The position numbers and the translations under genes are program-made. This document shows, in pieces, positions 32,853 to 44,753 of a DNA stretch of 64,000 nucleotides; position 1 is the stretch's first letter; each line of letters begins with the position of its first letter. Origin of the DNA: Spongilla lacustris (lineage: Eukaryota > Porifera > Demospongiae > Spongillida > Spongillidae); contig OX442417.1 in assembly GCA_949361645.1 (NCBI GenBank), positions 3,787,026 to 3,851,025 on the forward strand, given 5' to 3'. The notes beneath the pieces are model-generated. The model was not told the origin of the DNA and did not search any database. It saw nothing but the letters and a program-made list of their open reading frames with translations.

Positions 32853-33660
32853 ACTTGTTATCGATTTTCTCGTGAACCGTTGTTTTTGGAGGGATTCTGT
32901 ATATCGGCACATTCAGGTGGAGCTATGTACTGTATGTTAATTGAGGTAGGTTTCCGGCAGACTGGCTCTAATAAAATCTTCATGATCCCGAAAAGTTTAA
33001 ATATTCTATGACTTAATTTATACAGTCTGAAGCCTAATATGGAGTTGCATCATGCACTGTTTGCTCGGAAAATATTCCCGGCTTTGCCCATAGATGGCCA
33101 TTATCACACCATTAATTGTTTCAAATTCGCTATTAAATAGACGCTTTAAAGGACGATGTGCAGATTCATGCACCCACAATTGTTTTGCAAGACTGAATTG
33201 CTATGCATGATGCGATGCAAAGTAAACTGCATGCATGCGAGCATGAATCCGGCAACAGTATACCATCGTACTAAATTCCCGGGAAGCCCACTTGCCAAGC
33301 GGCGGTGAGTGCAAGGTAAGGATGCCGATATTTGTGCTCATGCCAACAAAAGTAAACATCTGTGCTCATATCTAGGTGGCACCCATTAAGTGTACTATAA
33401 ACACGATAATAATTGCTTTTCAGTGGAATATATATATAGAATGTGCTGCACCATGCATAAGATGATAACATAATAAAGGGGGCACAACTAGCTACATCTC
33501 TGCACTGGAGAAGCTGAAATGTTTCATCTGCCATGCATAACATATTCCATAGGCCAGTTCATGCAGCTACCTTTCCAGCTAGGTTGTTGTATATGTGCAG
33601 ACTGCCTTGCACAAAAGGTATATATAGTATGTTACCACCCTGTGTACTGACTGTACCTAG

Positions 33661-33768
33661 CTCCTGAGCTGCAGGACATCCTTTTGCACTGTGTGATATC
33701 AGGGCAGCACAACATTGTGCCAGCTAAGGAAGGTGTGCTTCAGGGTATCACTGGTTTTGACCACTGTG
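33661..33768 (+). other. Candidate orphan exon
   Basis: A 108-bp stretch is bounded by TGTACCTAG on the left and a strong GTAAGTG donor on the right. One frame is open throughout and reads PELQDILLHCVISGQ then HNIVPAKEG and ITGFDHCG. No flanking exon was found, and part of its end (GGTATCACTGGTTTT) recurs at 33896-33911, so it may instead be a repeat fragment. Confidence 0.3.
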
Positions 33769-33799
33769 GTAAGTGAAGGAATGGCTATAGCTGTAGTGC

Positions 33800-35028
33800 A
33801 TGATAAACAACATACATACACATGTGCATGAGGCTGTAACACGTACCAGCAGTACATAGATGTGATCACTCTATACTTCAGCTAGCAGCTAGCTAGGGTA
33901 TCACTGGTTTTAACCAGTCAGCCATCTTATAAATTTAAGGTGCTGTGTGCATGGTTGTAGTGAAAGGCACCATGCATCAGTATGCGTAATGAAATTGCAG
34001 TTGAAAATTCATGAATGGTTTACCTCGCACTGAACGTGTTAAGCAATCTGATACCATTGCTTTTATGATAAATTTTCTGGCATTACAAGAAAACGTTTAG
34101 TTCTGAAGTTGATATGCGCACAACTATGCAGAAATACATTCAGTATATTGCACCATTACAAATGCTTATGTGTTTATGATAATGTTTTAACTTCAGTCAT
34201 AGGAGTAAATTAATGAAAGATTTAAATTTAGGCACTATATTACCAAACATGGTTTTAGATTACAACCAAAAACTGATGGTTTACTAGTACTCTTCAAACT
34301 GTACCTTTTGGTTTGAGGTTTGAAGCACCCCATGCAGTCATTTAACTTGACTCAGGTGGGATACAAAGTAATTGTCGTGTACTTTAACACCATGCACAGT
34401 GTGACCTAACTTCGCTGCTTTGCAGTACAGTACACAAAATGATTATAGAATCCCCATACATGTACTTACATATATTAGAATTTACGCCAATTTAATCTTC
34501 CTCAATAACATGGTTTCAGTTTGGTCTATCTGTATTATAAGACCTTTGATTCAAAATTCTTTCTCATGAACATGGCATCAGTTTGTTCTGTCAGCTTCTA
34601 CATCTGCTGGAAGTCCTTCCTTCGGTTCCAAGGGCCATGTGGGCACAGTTAGTTAAAAACACCATTTTGTGAAACACTATAAGGCAAAAGTGTTGATGCA
34701 GGACACTAATAATATGGGCAAGGAATATTGTATTAAGAAGGTGCTTGAAGCCATATCATGCATGTTCACGAAGAATTGAGGTTTGATAAACATTATTGAT
34801 ACGTATTATGCTTATTCAGAGCAATTTTTAACTGCTATCACAGCGACTCAAATCAGTATTCAACAATAAGTCAACAACTGCGTATACCTTGGACTCCTAG
34901 TACAATATACACATATATTATACAGGTGTATATACTAAGGGATGATCGATTGCTTTATAGAATGTTCTATGCATGTGACACGTGCATAGATAATGCCTCC
35001 CATTGTTACCTAGTGTGACGTCAGCCCT
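33800..35028. other. Spacer without recognisable gene
   Basis: This is A/T-rich DNA with short open frames only. A short duplication of GGTATCACTGGTTTTxACCA from 33744 recurs near 33896. Nothing else was seen. Confidence 0.4.
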
Positions 35029-35580
35029 CTACATTGGAATACCCCCCTCAGTTTGCTGGCAGTTTGTCCTTTCAGGTGGGTATCTATTGGTATGGCTTGC
35101 CAGGATGTTTACGAGGTCTTGTGGTTGATCAGGCTCTCTGTCAGAGTCCCTTTGAGGCATTTTGCCTTTCAAGTGAAGTGGGATGTGTAGTTGTGTGTGT
35201 TTCGGTCCACTGATGCGGGTCTTGATGTGTTTGCTGTGTCCTTTAATTTGGTTTGATGGATGATTACCGGATGCTTCATTTGGCACCTGTCAGTGGCACA
35301 CTCGGTTGACATGGGCTATCTTAGTCTTCTCTCCTTCTGTGATCTCCACAGTTAGTGGAGACTTCACTGACTTTATGCGCCATCTTCCATCCCAGTGGGA
35401 ATCTAGCTTGCCAGCAGTGCATGGGAATAGATAGCCATACTGTACATGTATCACCAGCTGCGAAACGGCGTTCACTGGCTGTTTTGTCATAGTGTGACTT
35501 TTGTCTGTTATAGCAGCCTCTGCTTATATGTGCCTCATCCAGCTGCATGGAAATTGATTGACCTCATGACCCATTGGAGA
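35029..35580 (-). pseudogene. Ty3-type retrotransposon integrase end, decayed
   Basis: On the minus strand the region reads YDKTASERRFAAGDT, then in another frame AGKLDSHWDGRWRIKSV and HVNRVCH, followed by a charged tail to 35029. The order of a dimer-forming stretch, a RFxxGDxV segment, a KLdxrWdGrW..I module and a terminal HVNR is typical of the C-terminus of Ty3-type Pol proteins. At least one frameshift separates the parts near 35490. No LTR pair was identified. Confidence 0.7.
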
Positions 35581-37619
35581 GGTGAAGATACCATTTGACG
35601 GTTCTTTTATAATTACATCATCATGAAAGGCATCACTGACGCCATGCAGTTGAGGAGTGCAGTGCATAGCAACGTATAGGCAAAGATGACTAAGGGTATA
35701 GGTACTTTTCTTCTTTCTGTAACATATATGTGTATATATGGGCAACCATTAGTATGGAGTCGACGACTAACAATGATGCGCGTGTAGGTACCAAGTACGA
35801 GTTCAAGGAGGGACAAATTTTCCCCGGCACCGCCGGTACACCTGGCACGTATAACCATAGATATAACACATAGGGATTGGAAACGGCCTATCTAAATGTA
35901 TGGCGTGACGTCACATCCGCGTTACAGGCTCGTTTCGCGAAATTATTATAGAGACAAAACCATTTAACCTGCCAGTACTCTCAGTGCAACAGTAGCTTTC
36001 CCTTGAATAGATAAATGTTGTTGCGAGGTAAAAGGAGGATATGTGTTCAGAGAGATATTTATAGATACAAAAGAAAAGCGATACGAGCAAGATTTATCAC
36101 TATATTGGCCCAATTATTGCGCGACCCAACTGGTTGTACCCTTGGTAGTCGTGTGTCAGTACATATATGAAAGCATGAGCCCTCGTTGCGTTCTAATTTT
36201 GTCCCTGCGTGCCCTCATCCAAGCTAATCTGGAGCTCTTTGTACCTAACACAAGATACTGATGGGTACTCGTACCCGTTACATATCTGTAGTTTGTTGTA
36301 CCTGTTTTGAACGTAGTTTACACACTTGCTCCAAACCTGAATTGCCCTAAACACGATGAAGTGATTAAAATGTGCCTTGGTGCTTGTTTCACAGACTTAT
36401 GATATACCCTTATGGAGATATATAGCTTTTTGTACGCATCCTACGAATGAATTTGTGACAAAAGTAGCAAGAAACCCTGCTTCCCAGTCCCTTCGCATGC
36501 CTTCAGAAACTCGGACAGAACAGATTGGTACACTGTATTTGTCCATAACGCTATGTATAGGGCTAAAACACAAACTTTTAGTTTAAGTCTTGGTCTGGAA
36601 TATCAGTCAACACCGCCACGCTCAATTGTATTCATTTACTGATATTCCGCCGTTACGGGGTTACATCCGAAACGAGCCTATTACCATTGAGAGCCTGGTG
36701 TTGCCAATCCCTGGCCTATGTGTTACATCTATGGTATAACGCAGTTAACTCCAGCGGAGATCAAGTGGTCATGGGTCTAGCCCAGACTAGGTACCGGCAT
36801 ATTTCACGTACGAGTACCGAAATATTGGTGATCCAATATTAAGTAAAAATTGTGACGCGGGTTGCAAATTGTTCAGGTGCATTAAATTCGAGTAAAAGCT
36901 GGTTTGTGTTCGTTTGATGGCTGTCGTGGACTGTTTCTGGATTTATCGGTATGTCGATACATTGTCTATGCTATGACACAGCTCTGGATTATTTGAAACG
37001 TTTTGTTCAAAATTTCTGGCGCGTAGAAAAAATATGTACCCTTTAGGTTTGGTAGAACTTTTTTGTCTTTAGAGGTACCGGGAAACCGATCAGATTTAGG
37101 TACTCCCCAGGTCTTAATCTATATGGATTTCAAATTTCACGAACTTTGGTTGATGCCCAAAGCGTCATCCAACAGCCTATGTGTTTAAATATGGCACGTG
37201 CTATTCATGAAGCCAACTGACGTCAAACGTTATTAGGTGGTTAAGCACTGCCCATAAAACATAGTTTTGCAACTTTTTAAGAACATTTCTTACCTTTGAG
37301 TACCGTATTGCAATAACAAAGTTTAACTCTAAATAAAGACTACCATTATTTTCGAGGTACCGTAAAAAGAAGCATTTCTAAACGCAGTTTTGCTATAAAT
37401 CTACATACTATGAAAATACCTTAATTTTTGGGCGATGCCCAAGGCATACCCCAGATTTTCTCAGGTAGTGACTCGTCCCCAGATATCATATTGTACATTG
37501 CCGCGAAAATGGAACTAACGCATGACTGTGCAACTTTCCAGTGTGCTTACAGCCCTACATGTAACCCTTTTAAGATGTTAGCATGCTGCAACGATCTGTT
37601 AGTGTGTCTTTTTCCAAAT
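35581..37619. other. Spacer without recognisable gene
   Basis: Only short open frames without domain signals are present. Several GGTACCG-containing stretches occur at 36300-37400, but no repeat unit was defined. Confidence 0.4.
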
Positions 37620-37623
37620 TAGG

Positions 37624-38860
37624 ATGAAGACTGCAGAAGATTTTAAGAAGTTGATTGAAGGTTTTAGTGGTGATATCAGTGCAGACAATGCACTACAGGT
37701 TTCAGCAATAAGAAATGGCTTGGTAGTGCACATATATACAAACATAATGCAGCAAAGCATTTTTAAATGGTGGCTTTTATTCATGAAGGAGTATGTGGGA
37801 ATATTAATGAAGCTCATGGTGAGAATAAAAATTATGAAGAGCATCTTGAAAGCGTTTGGGAAGATATTGTTAATCTATTAGAGGATGAGTTTTCACTTCC
37901 TATTCAAACCACTGCTATACCATCTGTGTACTTATACTTGTCAAACCTCTTTGAAATTAAGAACTCCTTGCAAGAAATGTGGAATAAAGAGACAAAAACT
38001 AAGAGAATTACTCATTTCAAAGCGGATGCTCAGTCGCAAGTATCAAACTGTTATAAGTAAGCAACATGACAATCGTAAACTTAGACAAGCTTTGCCGGAG
38101 CAGATTGAAAGAAATTTGCATGCACATTTTAAAAAGGAGATAAATCAAAAAGATGCCACTTTGAAGCGGTTGGCAAATGAAAACTTATTATTAAAAAACA
38201 CAGGTAATTTGCATAAAATAGCTTCATTAAAACATTCTTAGGTGAAAATGAGGTCTGCTCATAGGAAACGTGAAAAGTAAAGAGTGTGCTCTGAAGAGAA
38301 GTAATGCCATTATAAGTAAGAAGGTCCGCAATCTTGAGTTGGAAAATGAAGCATTAAGGGCTAATGTGGATTAGAACCACAATTTAGCACAATGCATCAG
38401 TACTAGACAAGACAAAAAAACTTACAGTACAGCATGTCGTAAAACAATATTCTTGCCTTCAGTATCAGGTGCCTGTATCAAGTGTATGTAATGTTATACA
38501 TGTATAAGCCGTTCTTGAGCACCTTGGAAATGTAACTGTAGATTGCCTTCCTGATCCTCAAACAGTTAGTTACTTTGCCTATGAATTAGGCATATTAAAA
38601 GCTGGTGAAATATTGTATGATAATGATAATGTAACCCTTTCATGGGATTCAATATCTGTGGAGGGACGTCATATTAATGAAGTTCATATCAGCATTGCAA
38701 CAGTTACTCCCACTTCCTATGTGCTACAATTAGGTATGATTATGCTTCCACGACCCCATATTCAGACCTGTTTTAATGTTATTGTAAGTTCATACTGCTA
38801 CTTATTGGAAACGAGGAAGCAGTCAAGAAGATGGAGATGATGTTTCAATGACGCTATATG
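37624..38860 (+). pseudogene. DDE transposase-like relic with coiled-coil segment
   Basis: Several broken frames in the same orientation are present. First is EDFKKLIEGF...ISADNALQVSAIRNG (37630-37725), then a helical basic stretch (HKRYQ-like, 38040-38240) including KEINQKDATLKRLANENLLL, a likely coiled coil. Near 38560-38740 come PDPQTVSYFAYELG and TLSWDSISVEGRHINEVH. The last motif resembles the first catalytic aspartate region (WD) of eukaryotic DDE transposases. Numerous stops and shifts show decay. No terminal inverted repeats were identified, so the family remains open. Confidence 0.5.
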
Positions 38861-39565
38861 AATTCTTAGTTGACTATATCACAGATGACTTGTACATTAG
38901 TGAAATTGATGTATAACACTATTCTATACTTCTTATGTGTGTGCAAGACTTGTAAAAAAAATTTGGTGTGATTATATTATAGATTGTAGTTGCTATAGCG
39001 AAGAGAACAAAAACCGTCACAATTTTTTATGCGCTACCGCATGGATTGCCATAGCCGCAAAATCCGATGTTTGGATCGCTATAACTTTTTCACTGCTTAT
39101 GCAAATGCCACGTTTCACATATCATTTTAATTCATTTAATCTGCTCTTTAAGGCAGTACCAAACTTGGTGCAAAATATTGCGTTTGAAAAAAATTTACCC
39201 GTACCTACCCAGACGGCAATTGTAAACAGAAAGAGCAGTGACCTAACCATCAACGGACAAATCGTTCCGAACATGATTTCGACTTTCGTCCCTTCGAACG
39301 GAGGTAAAACTATGAATACATAATGAGTGGGCGTGGCGCAAAATATTATTGTCTCAAGCTACAGTCAACTTGTCCAAATGTTATCTTTCTGGTCTCTTAA
39401 AAAAACCCGTACATGTCACGCTCGACATTAGTTGCATGGGCGCGCGGCCCGATCGACTTACTGCACGTGAGTTTGGTCGTGATCATGTCGTTGACTGGTT
39501 CATATTACTACGCAAATACTTCTCAGAGCACTATATTTTTTGAAGCTTTAATACTTGTTTGCCGA

Positions 39566-39645
39566 AAGTCAGGCCGGGGTCCGGCCTGTGACCGGCCGGC
39601 CTGCATGATAGCCCCGGCCTGTCAGGTCGGCCTGCCAGGTCGCGT
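39566..39645. repeat. GC-rich self-complementary cluster (GGCCTG repeats), copy 1
   Basis: GTCAGGCCGGGGTCCGGCCT followed by further GGCCGGCCTG and GGCCTGTCAGGTCGGCCTG units forms nested small hairpins. A related cluster lies at 56423-56475, beginning with the same CGAA(A/G)GTCAGGCCGG. Both are islands of high GC in A/T-rich DNA. Confidence 0.8.
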
Positions 39646-39651
39646 ATTATT

Positions 39652-39933
39652 AACAAGGTATAAAAAACATTCTCTCTGAGAAAGTTAGTGTTATATAGGA
39701 TTTGAAGGCAATGGTGGTGTAAAAAGAAAGGGAACAAGAGATTCAGTGGAGATACAATGATTATTCCTAAATTTAGCAACATGATTGTAATGACGTTCGA
39801 TACAGTGCTAAATATAGGAGTTATCATTGTATCTCCACTGAATCTCTTGTTCCCTTTCTTTTTACACCACCATTGCCTTCAAATCTTATATAACACTAAC
39901 TTTCTCAGAGAGAATGTTTTTTATATCTTGTTT
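39652..39933. mobile_element. Foldback element family 2, copy 2 (both ends present)
   Basis: The left arm is AACAAGGTATAAAAAACATT, CTCTCTGAGAAAG, GGATTTGAAGGCAATGG, TGGTGTAAAAAG and AGATTCAGTGGAGATACAATG. The right arm mirrors all of this and ends at ATATCTTGTTT. The centre is near 39795 with a ~30-bp loop. No clear target duplication was seen. Confidence 0.92.
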
Positions 39934-40054
39934 CATTCTTTTTTTTTTAATAAGTGACTACTAGTATATAGGTATACATGTAGTGAATGTAGAAGTACAC
40001 ATAACTGAATACGATTGTACGATAAAATCCAGCCGTTGTAATTCCCACGTTTAT

Positions 40055-40958
40055 TGCCTAGCAACACAATGTTTACAGTTATGTTACATTTGCAGCTGTT
40101 CCATTAGTTCGAAACTCGCGCGCCAAGCTTTCTCTCGTTTCTCGTCTGAGTTCAGTTCATAACGCCGCCTCTTAGAAGCAATGGAATTCTTTTCTTGTCG
40201 CCACCTCTTATAAGCTCGGTTCGACTCCAGATTTGCTCTGTACATGTCACGGGCAGACGCCCGCCTTTGTTCAGCATCAGCATCGTACCGAACTCGGGAG
40301 GACTCTAACTCATAGTCTCGATTTATAGGAGGTATTCCTCTCGTCGCTTAGCTTTCCTCTTTCGTAGCCGTAAAGGCATTTTGACAAAAACAACTTCGCG
40401 GCAAGCTAAAAGTGGTGCATGAGCAAAACTAAAAACACAAATGAAACTCACACCTGTTCCATGCCAATCATACACAATCCACAATTCTGAAGCATTGTCA
40501 TGGAAACGGTTTTAATATAGCTAACTCTCTATATTACGTAGCGATTACGTACTGATATCTTGGCGCGCGAGAACAGTTGCAAATTACGTATATTGGTTAC
40601 ATGCTATATTTATATATCTGATACCTGAAGATGTATTGTCAGAATTTTCTACGATTTTTGGTGTAACTGGCGCTCTCCTATCTCGAGTTATACTCACCCA
40701 TAAAGACGACGACGACGACGACGACGACGACGACTATTGACAAATTACGGTCTGGGAACGAGAACTACGAGCTTTTTTGTTCTCTTAAAGTAAACGGTCT
40801 AGCGACTTGAACAAAACATGAAAATGATCGTCTTTCCATTGTGGATCGATAGCAATAAAGAGCCGTTTCTCGGTTCGTGAGTTATACGCAGGACGCGTTT
40901 TTTAATGATATTCATGATACGGCACAAATCCTATATGAGAGTTACTGCCGTAACTCTC
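40055..40958 (-). mobile_element. Dispersed element copy B with hairpin end and basic peptide-repeat coding
   Basis: This is the reverse-complement partner of 15463-16268, longer by about 100 bp. It ends with the hairpin GAGAGTTAC/GTAACTCTC at 40937-40958. The minus strand from 40393 down to ~40110 has an ATG, then KRKAKRREEY, a frame break, and then RYDADAEQRRASARDMYRA, SKRRRYELNSDEKRE. Such basic repeats with R/K-rich ~20-residue periods are seen in proteins encoded by some animal transposons. A (GAC)n run is at 40708-40736. The copy is non-functional because of the frame break. Confidence 0.75.
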
Positions 40959-42380
40959 GATATATTTAGTTGACTGATTAACCATAATATAAATATTATC
41001 GCTATGATTAGTCATATCCAGAAATGGCACATACATACGCGGTCATCTTGTTTTTATTTATTTATTATTATTATTTTTCCCATTCCACATTGAATTTCAA
41101 AGATGTTCTAAAATTCGATTTGATTATATACACTGTAAAAACAGATGGGTGAATTTCACTAAAAACGGTTCAAAATAGACTCGATTTCTCGAATCGAGTG
41201 CGTTTTGAGTATTGGCATCTGTTTACTACCACTTTATTCTTTCGTCCTTCACAATTTATATGATATAGTGCATGGGATAAATGTTCAGCTGATTTATGAT
41301 CAAATAGGCATGGTTGAATGGATTGATGACTCCAGGTTATAAGTGACACTGTCAATAAACCACCCTAATGTTCGTGCAAAGGTGCATGATCTGCGAGTAT
41401 GTATTACATGCAGGAAATGTGAGCGATCAACGCAAGGTAATAAGTTATGAATAATCGGGATCAGCGTGAAAAACGTTCTAGATCTTCCAAATAAAAAAAA
41501 GCGGGGTATCCACCGCCATATAAACCTAGTCCCTCACGGTATATGTGCTCTGACCACGAGAGGATTTGAACAGACAATTTGCATGTCTGCGATATGAATC
41601 AACGATGTCTTGGCTTTTTACCTCTAGTCGTATAGACTTCAATATACAACTTCTAGACTAAGACTACTGTAATTTAAACAGCGCTATCTAATTAGTAGTT
41701 CCATCTTGTTTATTAATACACGACCTTTCCTTTAATATCGGTATATTATCTCTGACTGTACACGCTAGCTTGCGTGGTCACAAATTTCGACAGGTCACAA
41801 ATTTCAACAGCCGTTTATAATTAGCCCCTAGCGGACCCGTGGGGTTGGACAAATTAGAACGCGGTTATGAAGCGCATAAAATTAGAATTGGATCGCTACT
41901 TCGGCGAATCGCGTCTCATTTATTGTATTTCGAATCCCTCCCCCCTCCCCCACCCCTACTCCCGTTTTCGTCTCAACCAGGGCTAATTTACTCAGGTCAG
42001 GCCCCTTACCAAAATACTGGATCTCGGGGATGTGGCCAGAAATAGTTCGTTAACATTTTGTGAGTTAATAAACCTAACTATAATTATTTATAGTAAGGTA
42101 GTTACTTATTTTATTATGATATTCATGTTATCCTGTATTATCGCGTTTATTAGATACTGCTAAAAAAATAAAAAAATAAAAAAATAAAATAAAAAATATA
42201 AGCTACATGTACATTTACATACATGTAGCCAGCCGTGTTTCTGTTATGACCACCATTTATTCAGTAATGGTCAAGATGGCGGCGTCAGTAACCAAACATT
42301 GTTCAATAGCTCCCCGAACTAGAAAAGTCTATGAAATAAAGGTATGAAAACGTGTACCAACTGAATGTGCTGCGAATCTT
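40959..42380. other. Spacer without recognisable gene
   Basis: This is A/T-rich DNA. It includes an A-rich run of AAAAAATA units near 42160-42200 and a TACATG cluster at 42206-42230. No gene was recognised. Confidence 0.4.
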
Positions 42381-42583
42381 AATTTTTATACCATCTGTTA
42401 CGGAGATACATTTGAACAAAGTACGTCCACTTTTCCCGCTCGATTCGCGCCAATGATTTTGGCAAACCGCGTCCCGCTCAATGTATGGGAGGCGGGGATG
42501 ATAACATTGGCGCGTATCAAGCGGGAAAAATTGCACGTAGTTTGTTCAACTGTATCTCCGTAACGGATGGCATAAAAATTAAC
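42381..42583. mobile_element. ~200-bp foldback element
   Basis: The left arm AATTTTTATACCATCTGTTA, CGGAGATACA, TTTTCCCGCTCGA and CGCGCCAATG is mirrored on the right as CATTGGCGCG, AAGCGGGAAAA, TGTATCTCCGTAACGGATGG and CATAAAAATT. Complementarity continues into the centre (CGCGTCCCGCTCA), leaving almost no loop near 42482. No flanking duplication was identified. Confidence 0.9.
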
Positions 42584-43254
42584 AAACAGTACAAATCGAT
42601 AGGTACAGGACCTCTGTACCTACAAACCGAATTTGAAGCGATTTGATAACTCCTACAGAAAGTTATGGCAGGTTTGAACCCGGTGGGGTATAAACGTTGC
42701 AGTACTGGTACGGAGCACGTGCAAGACACCAAAATGTATTTTACCATAGAGAAATGGTGTGGTATGAAGTATATAGCCTAAACTGTTGGGAAGTTATAGC
42801 GATTCAAACATAAGGAAATTTTATAACATTATAAATATAAAAGCGAGTTATCATTTTCGCGTGAACTGTCCCATGTATTATAACTTGCGGTTAGTTAATA
42901 ATTCAAGAGTAGCCATTTTTCATGTATTTGTAACTGAAATAGGTGTAAGTCTAACACTTTGTTTTGAATAATCTGAACCATAAATTCGACCAAAATTCAA
43001 ATTACACTACCCCTATGTACTAGCAACGGAACACATGCTATAGGATGTCTTTTAGAAAACCATCACTTTCCTGCATGGTGACCGCCTATTTCTGCATATG
43101 TAGAAGGTAATAGTTTGAACAGCTTGCACATCATATCGAGATGTTCCAAATGTCATGTTCAGGTTCCCTTGGCACTGCCCACACAGTACTCCACTACGAT
43201 TGTAGCTACACTGACTGTCCAAATCTAGTACATTGATTGTTTTATTTCCTGTGC

Positions 43255-43720
43255 ATTCCTTCAGTAGGCAGTTGCATAATGCCTGCTGGATTGGGGCTGG
43301 TGGAGATGGCCCTCTTCAGCGGCTGCTTCTCTCTCCTCACCAGCCACTAGATATGGTGTGCACTCGTGCCCATCATAACAGCCAGCCTTAATATCCCTGT
43401 GGCACCACCCCACACGTTGTACCAGTACTAGTACATCCTTCAACACGAGTAATATAGCGTTTGGTGCTGGTCTTATCTCTGTGGGTACCAACTACCAAGG
43501 AGCTATCCTCCGAGCAGCAAGGACACACTGGGGTTGATGCTGCTACTCGCTCCACAACACACCTGATACAGGCCAGCTGACGACATGGCAGTTCAAGGGG
43601 CTGTGTGGGAATATTTGAACACATCCATCAGGGCAGCGGGCGCTGTTTTCATGTGAGAAGATTGGAGGAGGGACACTCTTCCAAAGATGTGCAATTAACA
43701 TGTTAGGTGTGAGGCCTGGT
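43255..43720 (-). pseudogene. RING-like cysteine-rich fragment, frame broken
   Basis: On the minus strand one frame gives CPDGCVQIFP, the next frame PLELPCRQLACIRCV and VCPCCSED, and later VGWCHRDIKAGC...HECTPYL. The pattern C..C...(P)ELPC.HL.C..C...CPCC resembles a RING-type zinc site of the kind found in RAG1-N-terminal-like proteins carried by some invertebrate transposons. Frame changes near 43620 and 43440 show decay or unmodelled introns. It could equally be a fragment of a cellular RING protein. Confidence 0.45.
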
Positions 43721-44753
43721 TGACAACCTGTGGTATGATTTTGTATATTGATGATGTTACATAAAAGCATACACATGTAGTATGTACACCCTTCGGCACA
43801 CCTGTGGTGCACTCCTACGTACTCTGGCACTGATAATCATCCTCTGCATTGTATGGTGACAGCAATGGCAGAAGTGTTCGGCAGGGTACATGAGTATAGG
43901 TGTTAATAGAAAAAAGCAGTTTGCAAATCAGCGGCTGCATTCCTGGATCTCTTCTTCCCGGCTCATCACCAGCCTGTCCACATACTCACGCAGTGCAGCG
44001 GCAATTGTTTGATGTAGTAGTCTATTTTGTAACCTATGTTCATTTACGCAATGACTACAACACGCATCGATTATTCACAAGATACACATGGGTCTTTTCG
44101 GGCGACAGAAAATTCGGCGACATGCAGAAGTGGTACATCACTTCATTTTTTGGCATGCCTTTGACTTACGAAAAGACTAGTCTTACCTCCAACAGTTGTG
44201 CATGCAGGAGGGCCACAAAAAGGCCCACAATATCGTATTTTGTACACGCCCTTCCAAGATAAGTGCAGCGTGGAGATGTAAACACTGCTTGCGCATAAAT
44301 TTCATGTGCGATTTTAAGAATGCGTGGTCACTATAAATAAAAGGGGTTGAAATATGCTACAAATAAGTATATATTTTTACTGCTGTTCTCGGTGTTATGA
44401 GCTTTGAAACATAAGGTGTCTGTAATGAGGAATTATTTAGACAGGTACCGTAATATTCTAATTATAAACTTACTTTCCAGCCGCCCTAACGTACGTAAAC
44501 AAACACAAAGTAGGTGATAATTAGTAAGTGCTGAAATAACTTTAATGTAGGTATGTAATATTTGATTTCCGTAATCCCATTTTTATTACTCAATCCGCAG
44601 TTGCTGCCTGCACATCATGATCACCACTTTTTAAACTCAATTTTATCTAATCTGAGTGTGTCCATAGATATTAGAGGCTAGAGTAGGCTGTAATATCTAT
44701 GGTGTGTAGACGCCTGGGAGCACCATGTATGTGACAGCATTATCCCTGGTGAA

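Noticed and set aside
41500..41640. tRNA-like GAGGATTTGAAC segment (minus strand)
   Set aside because: The T-arm stem and acceptor stem do not pair, and no cloverleaf can be drawn.
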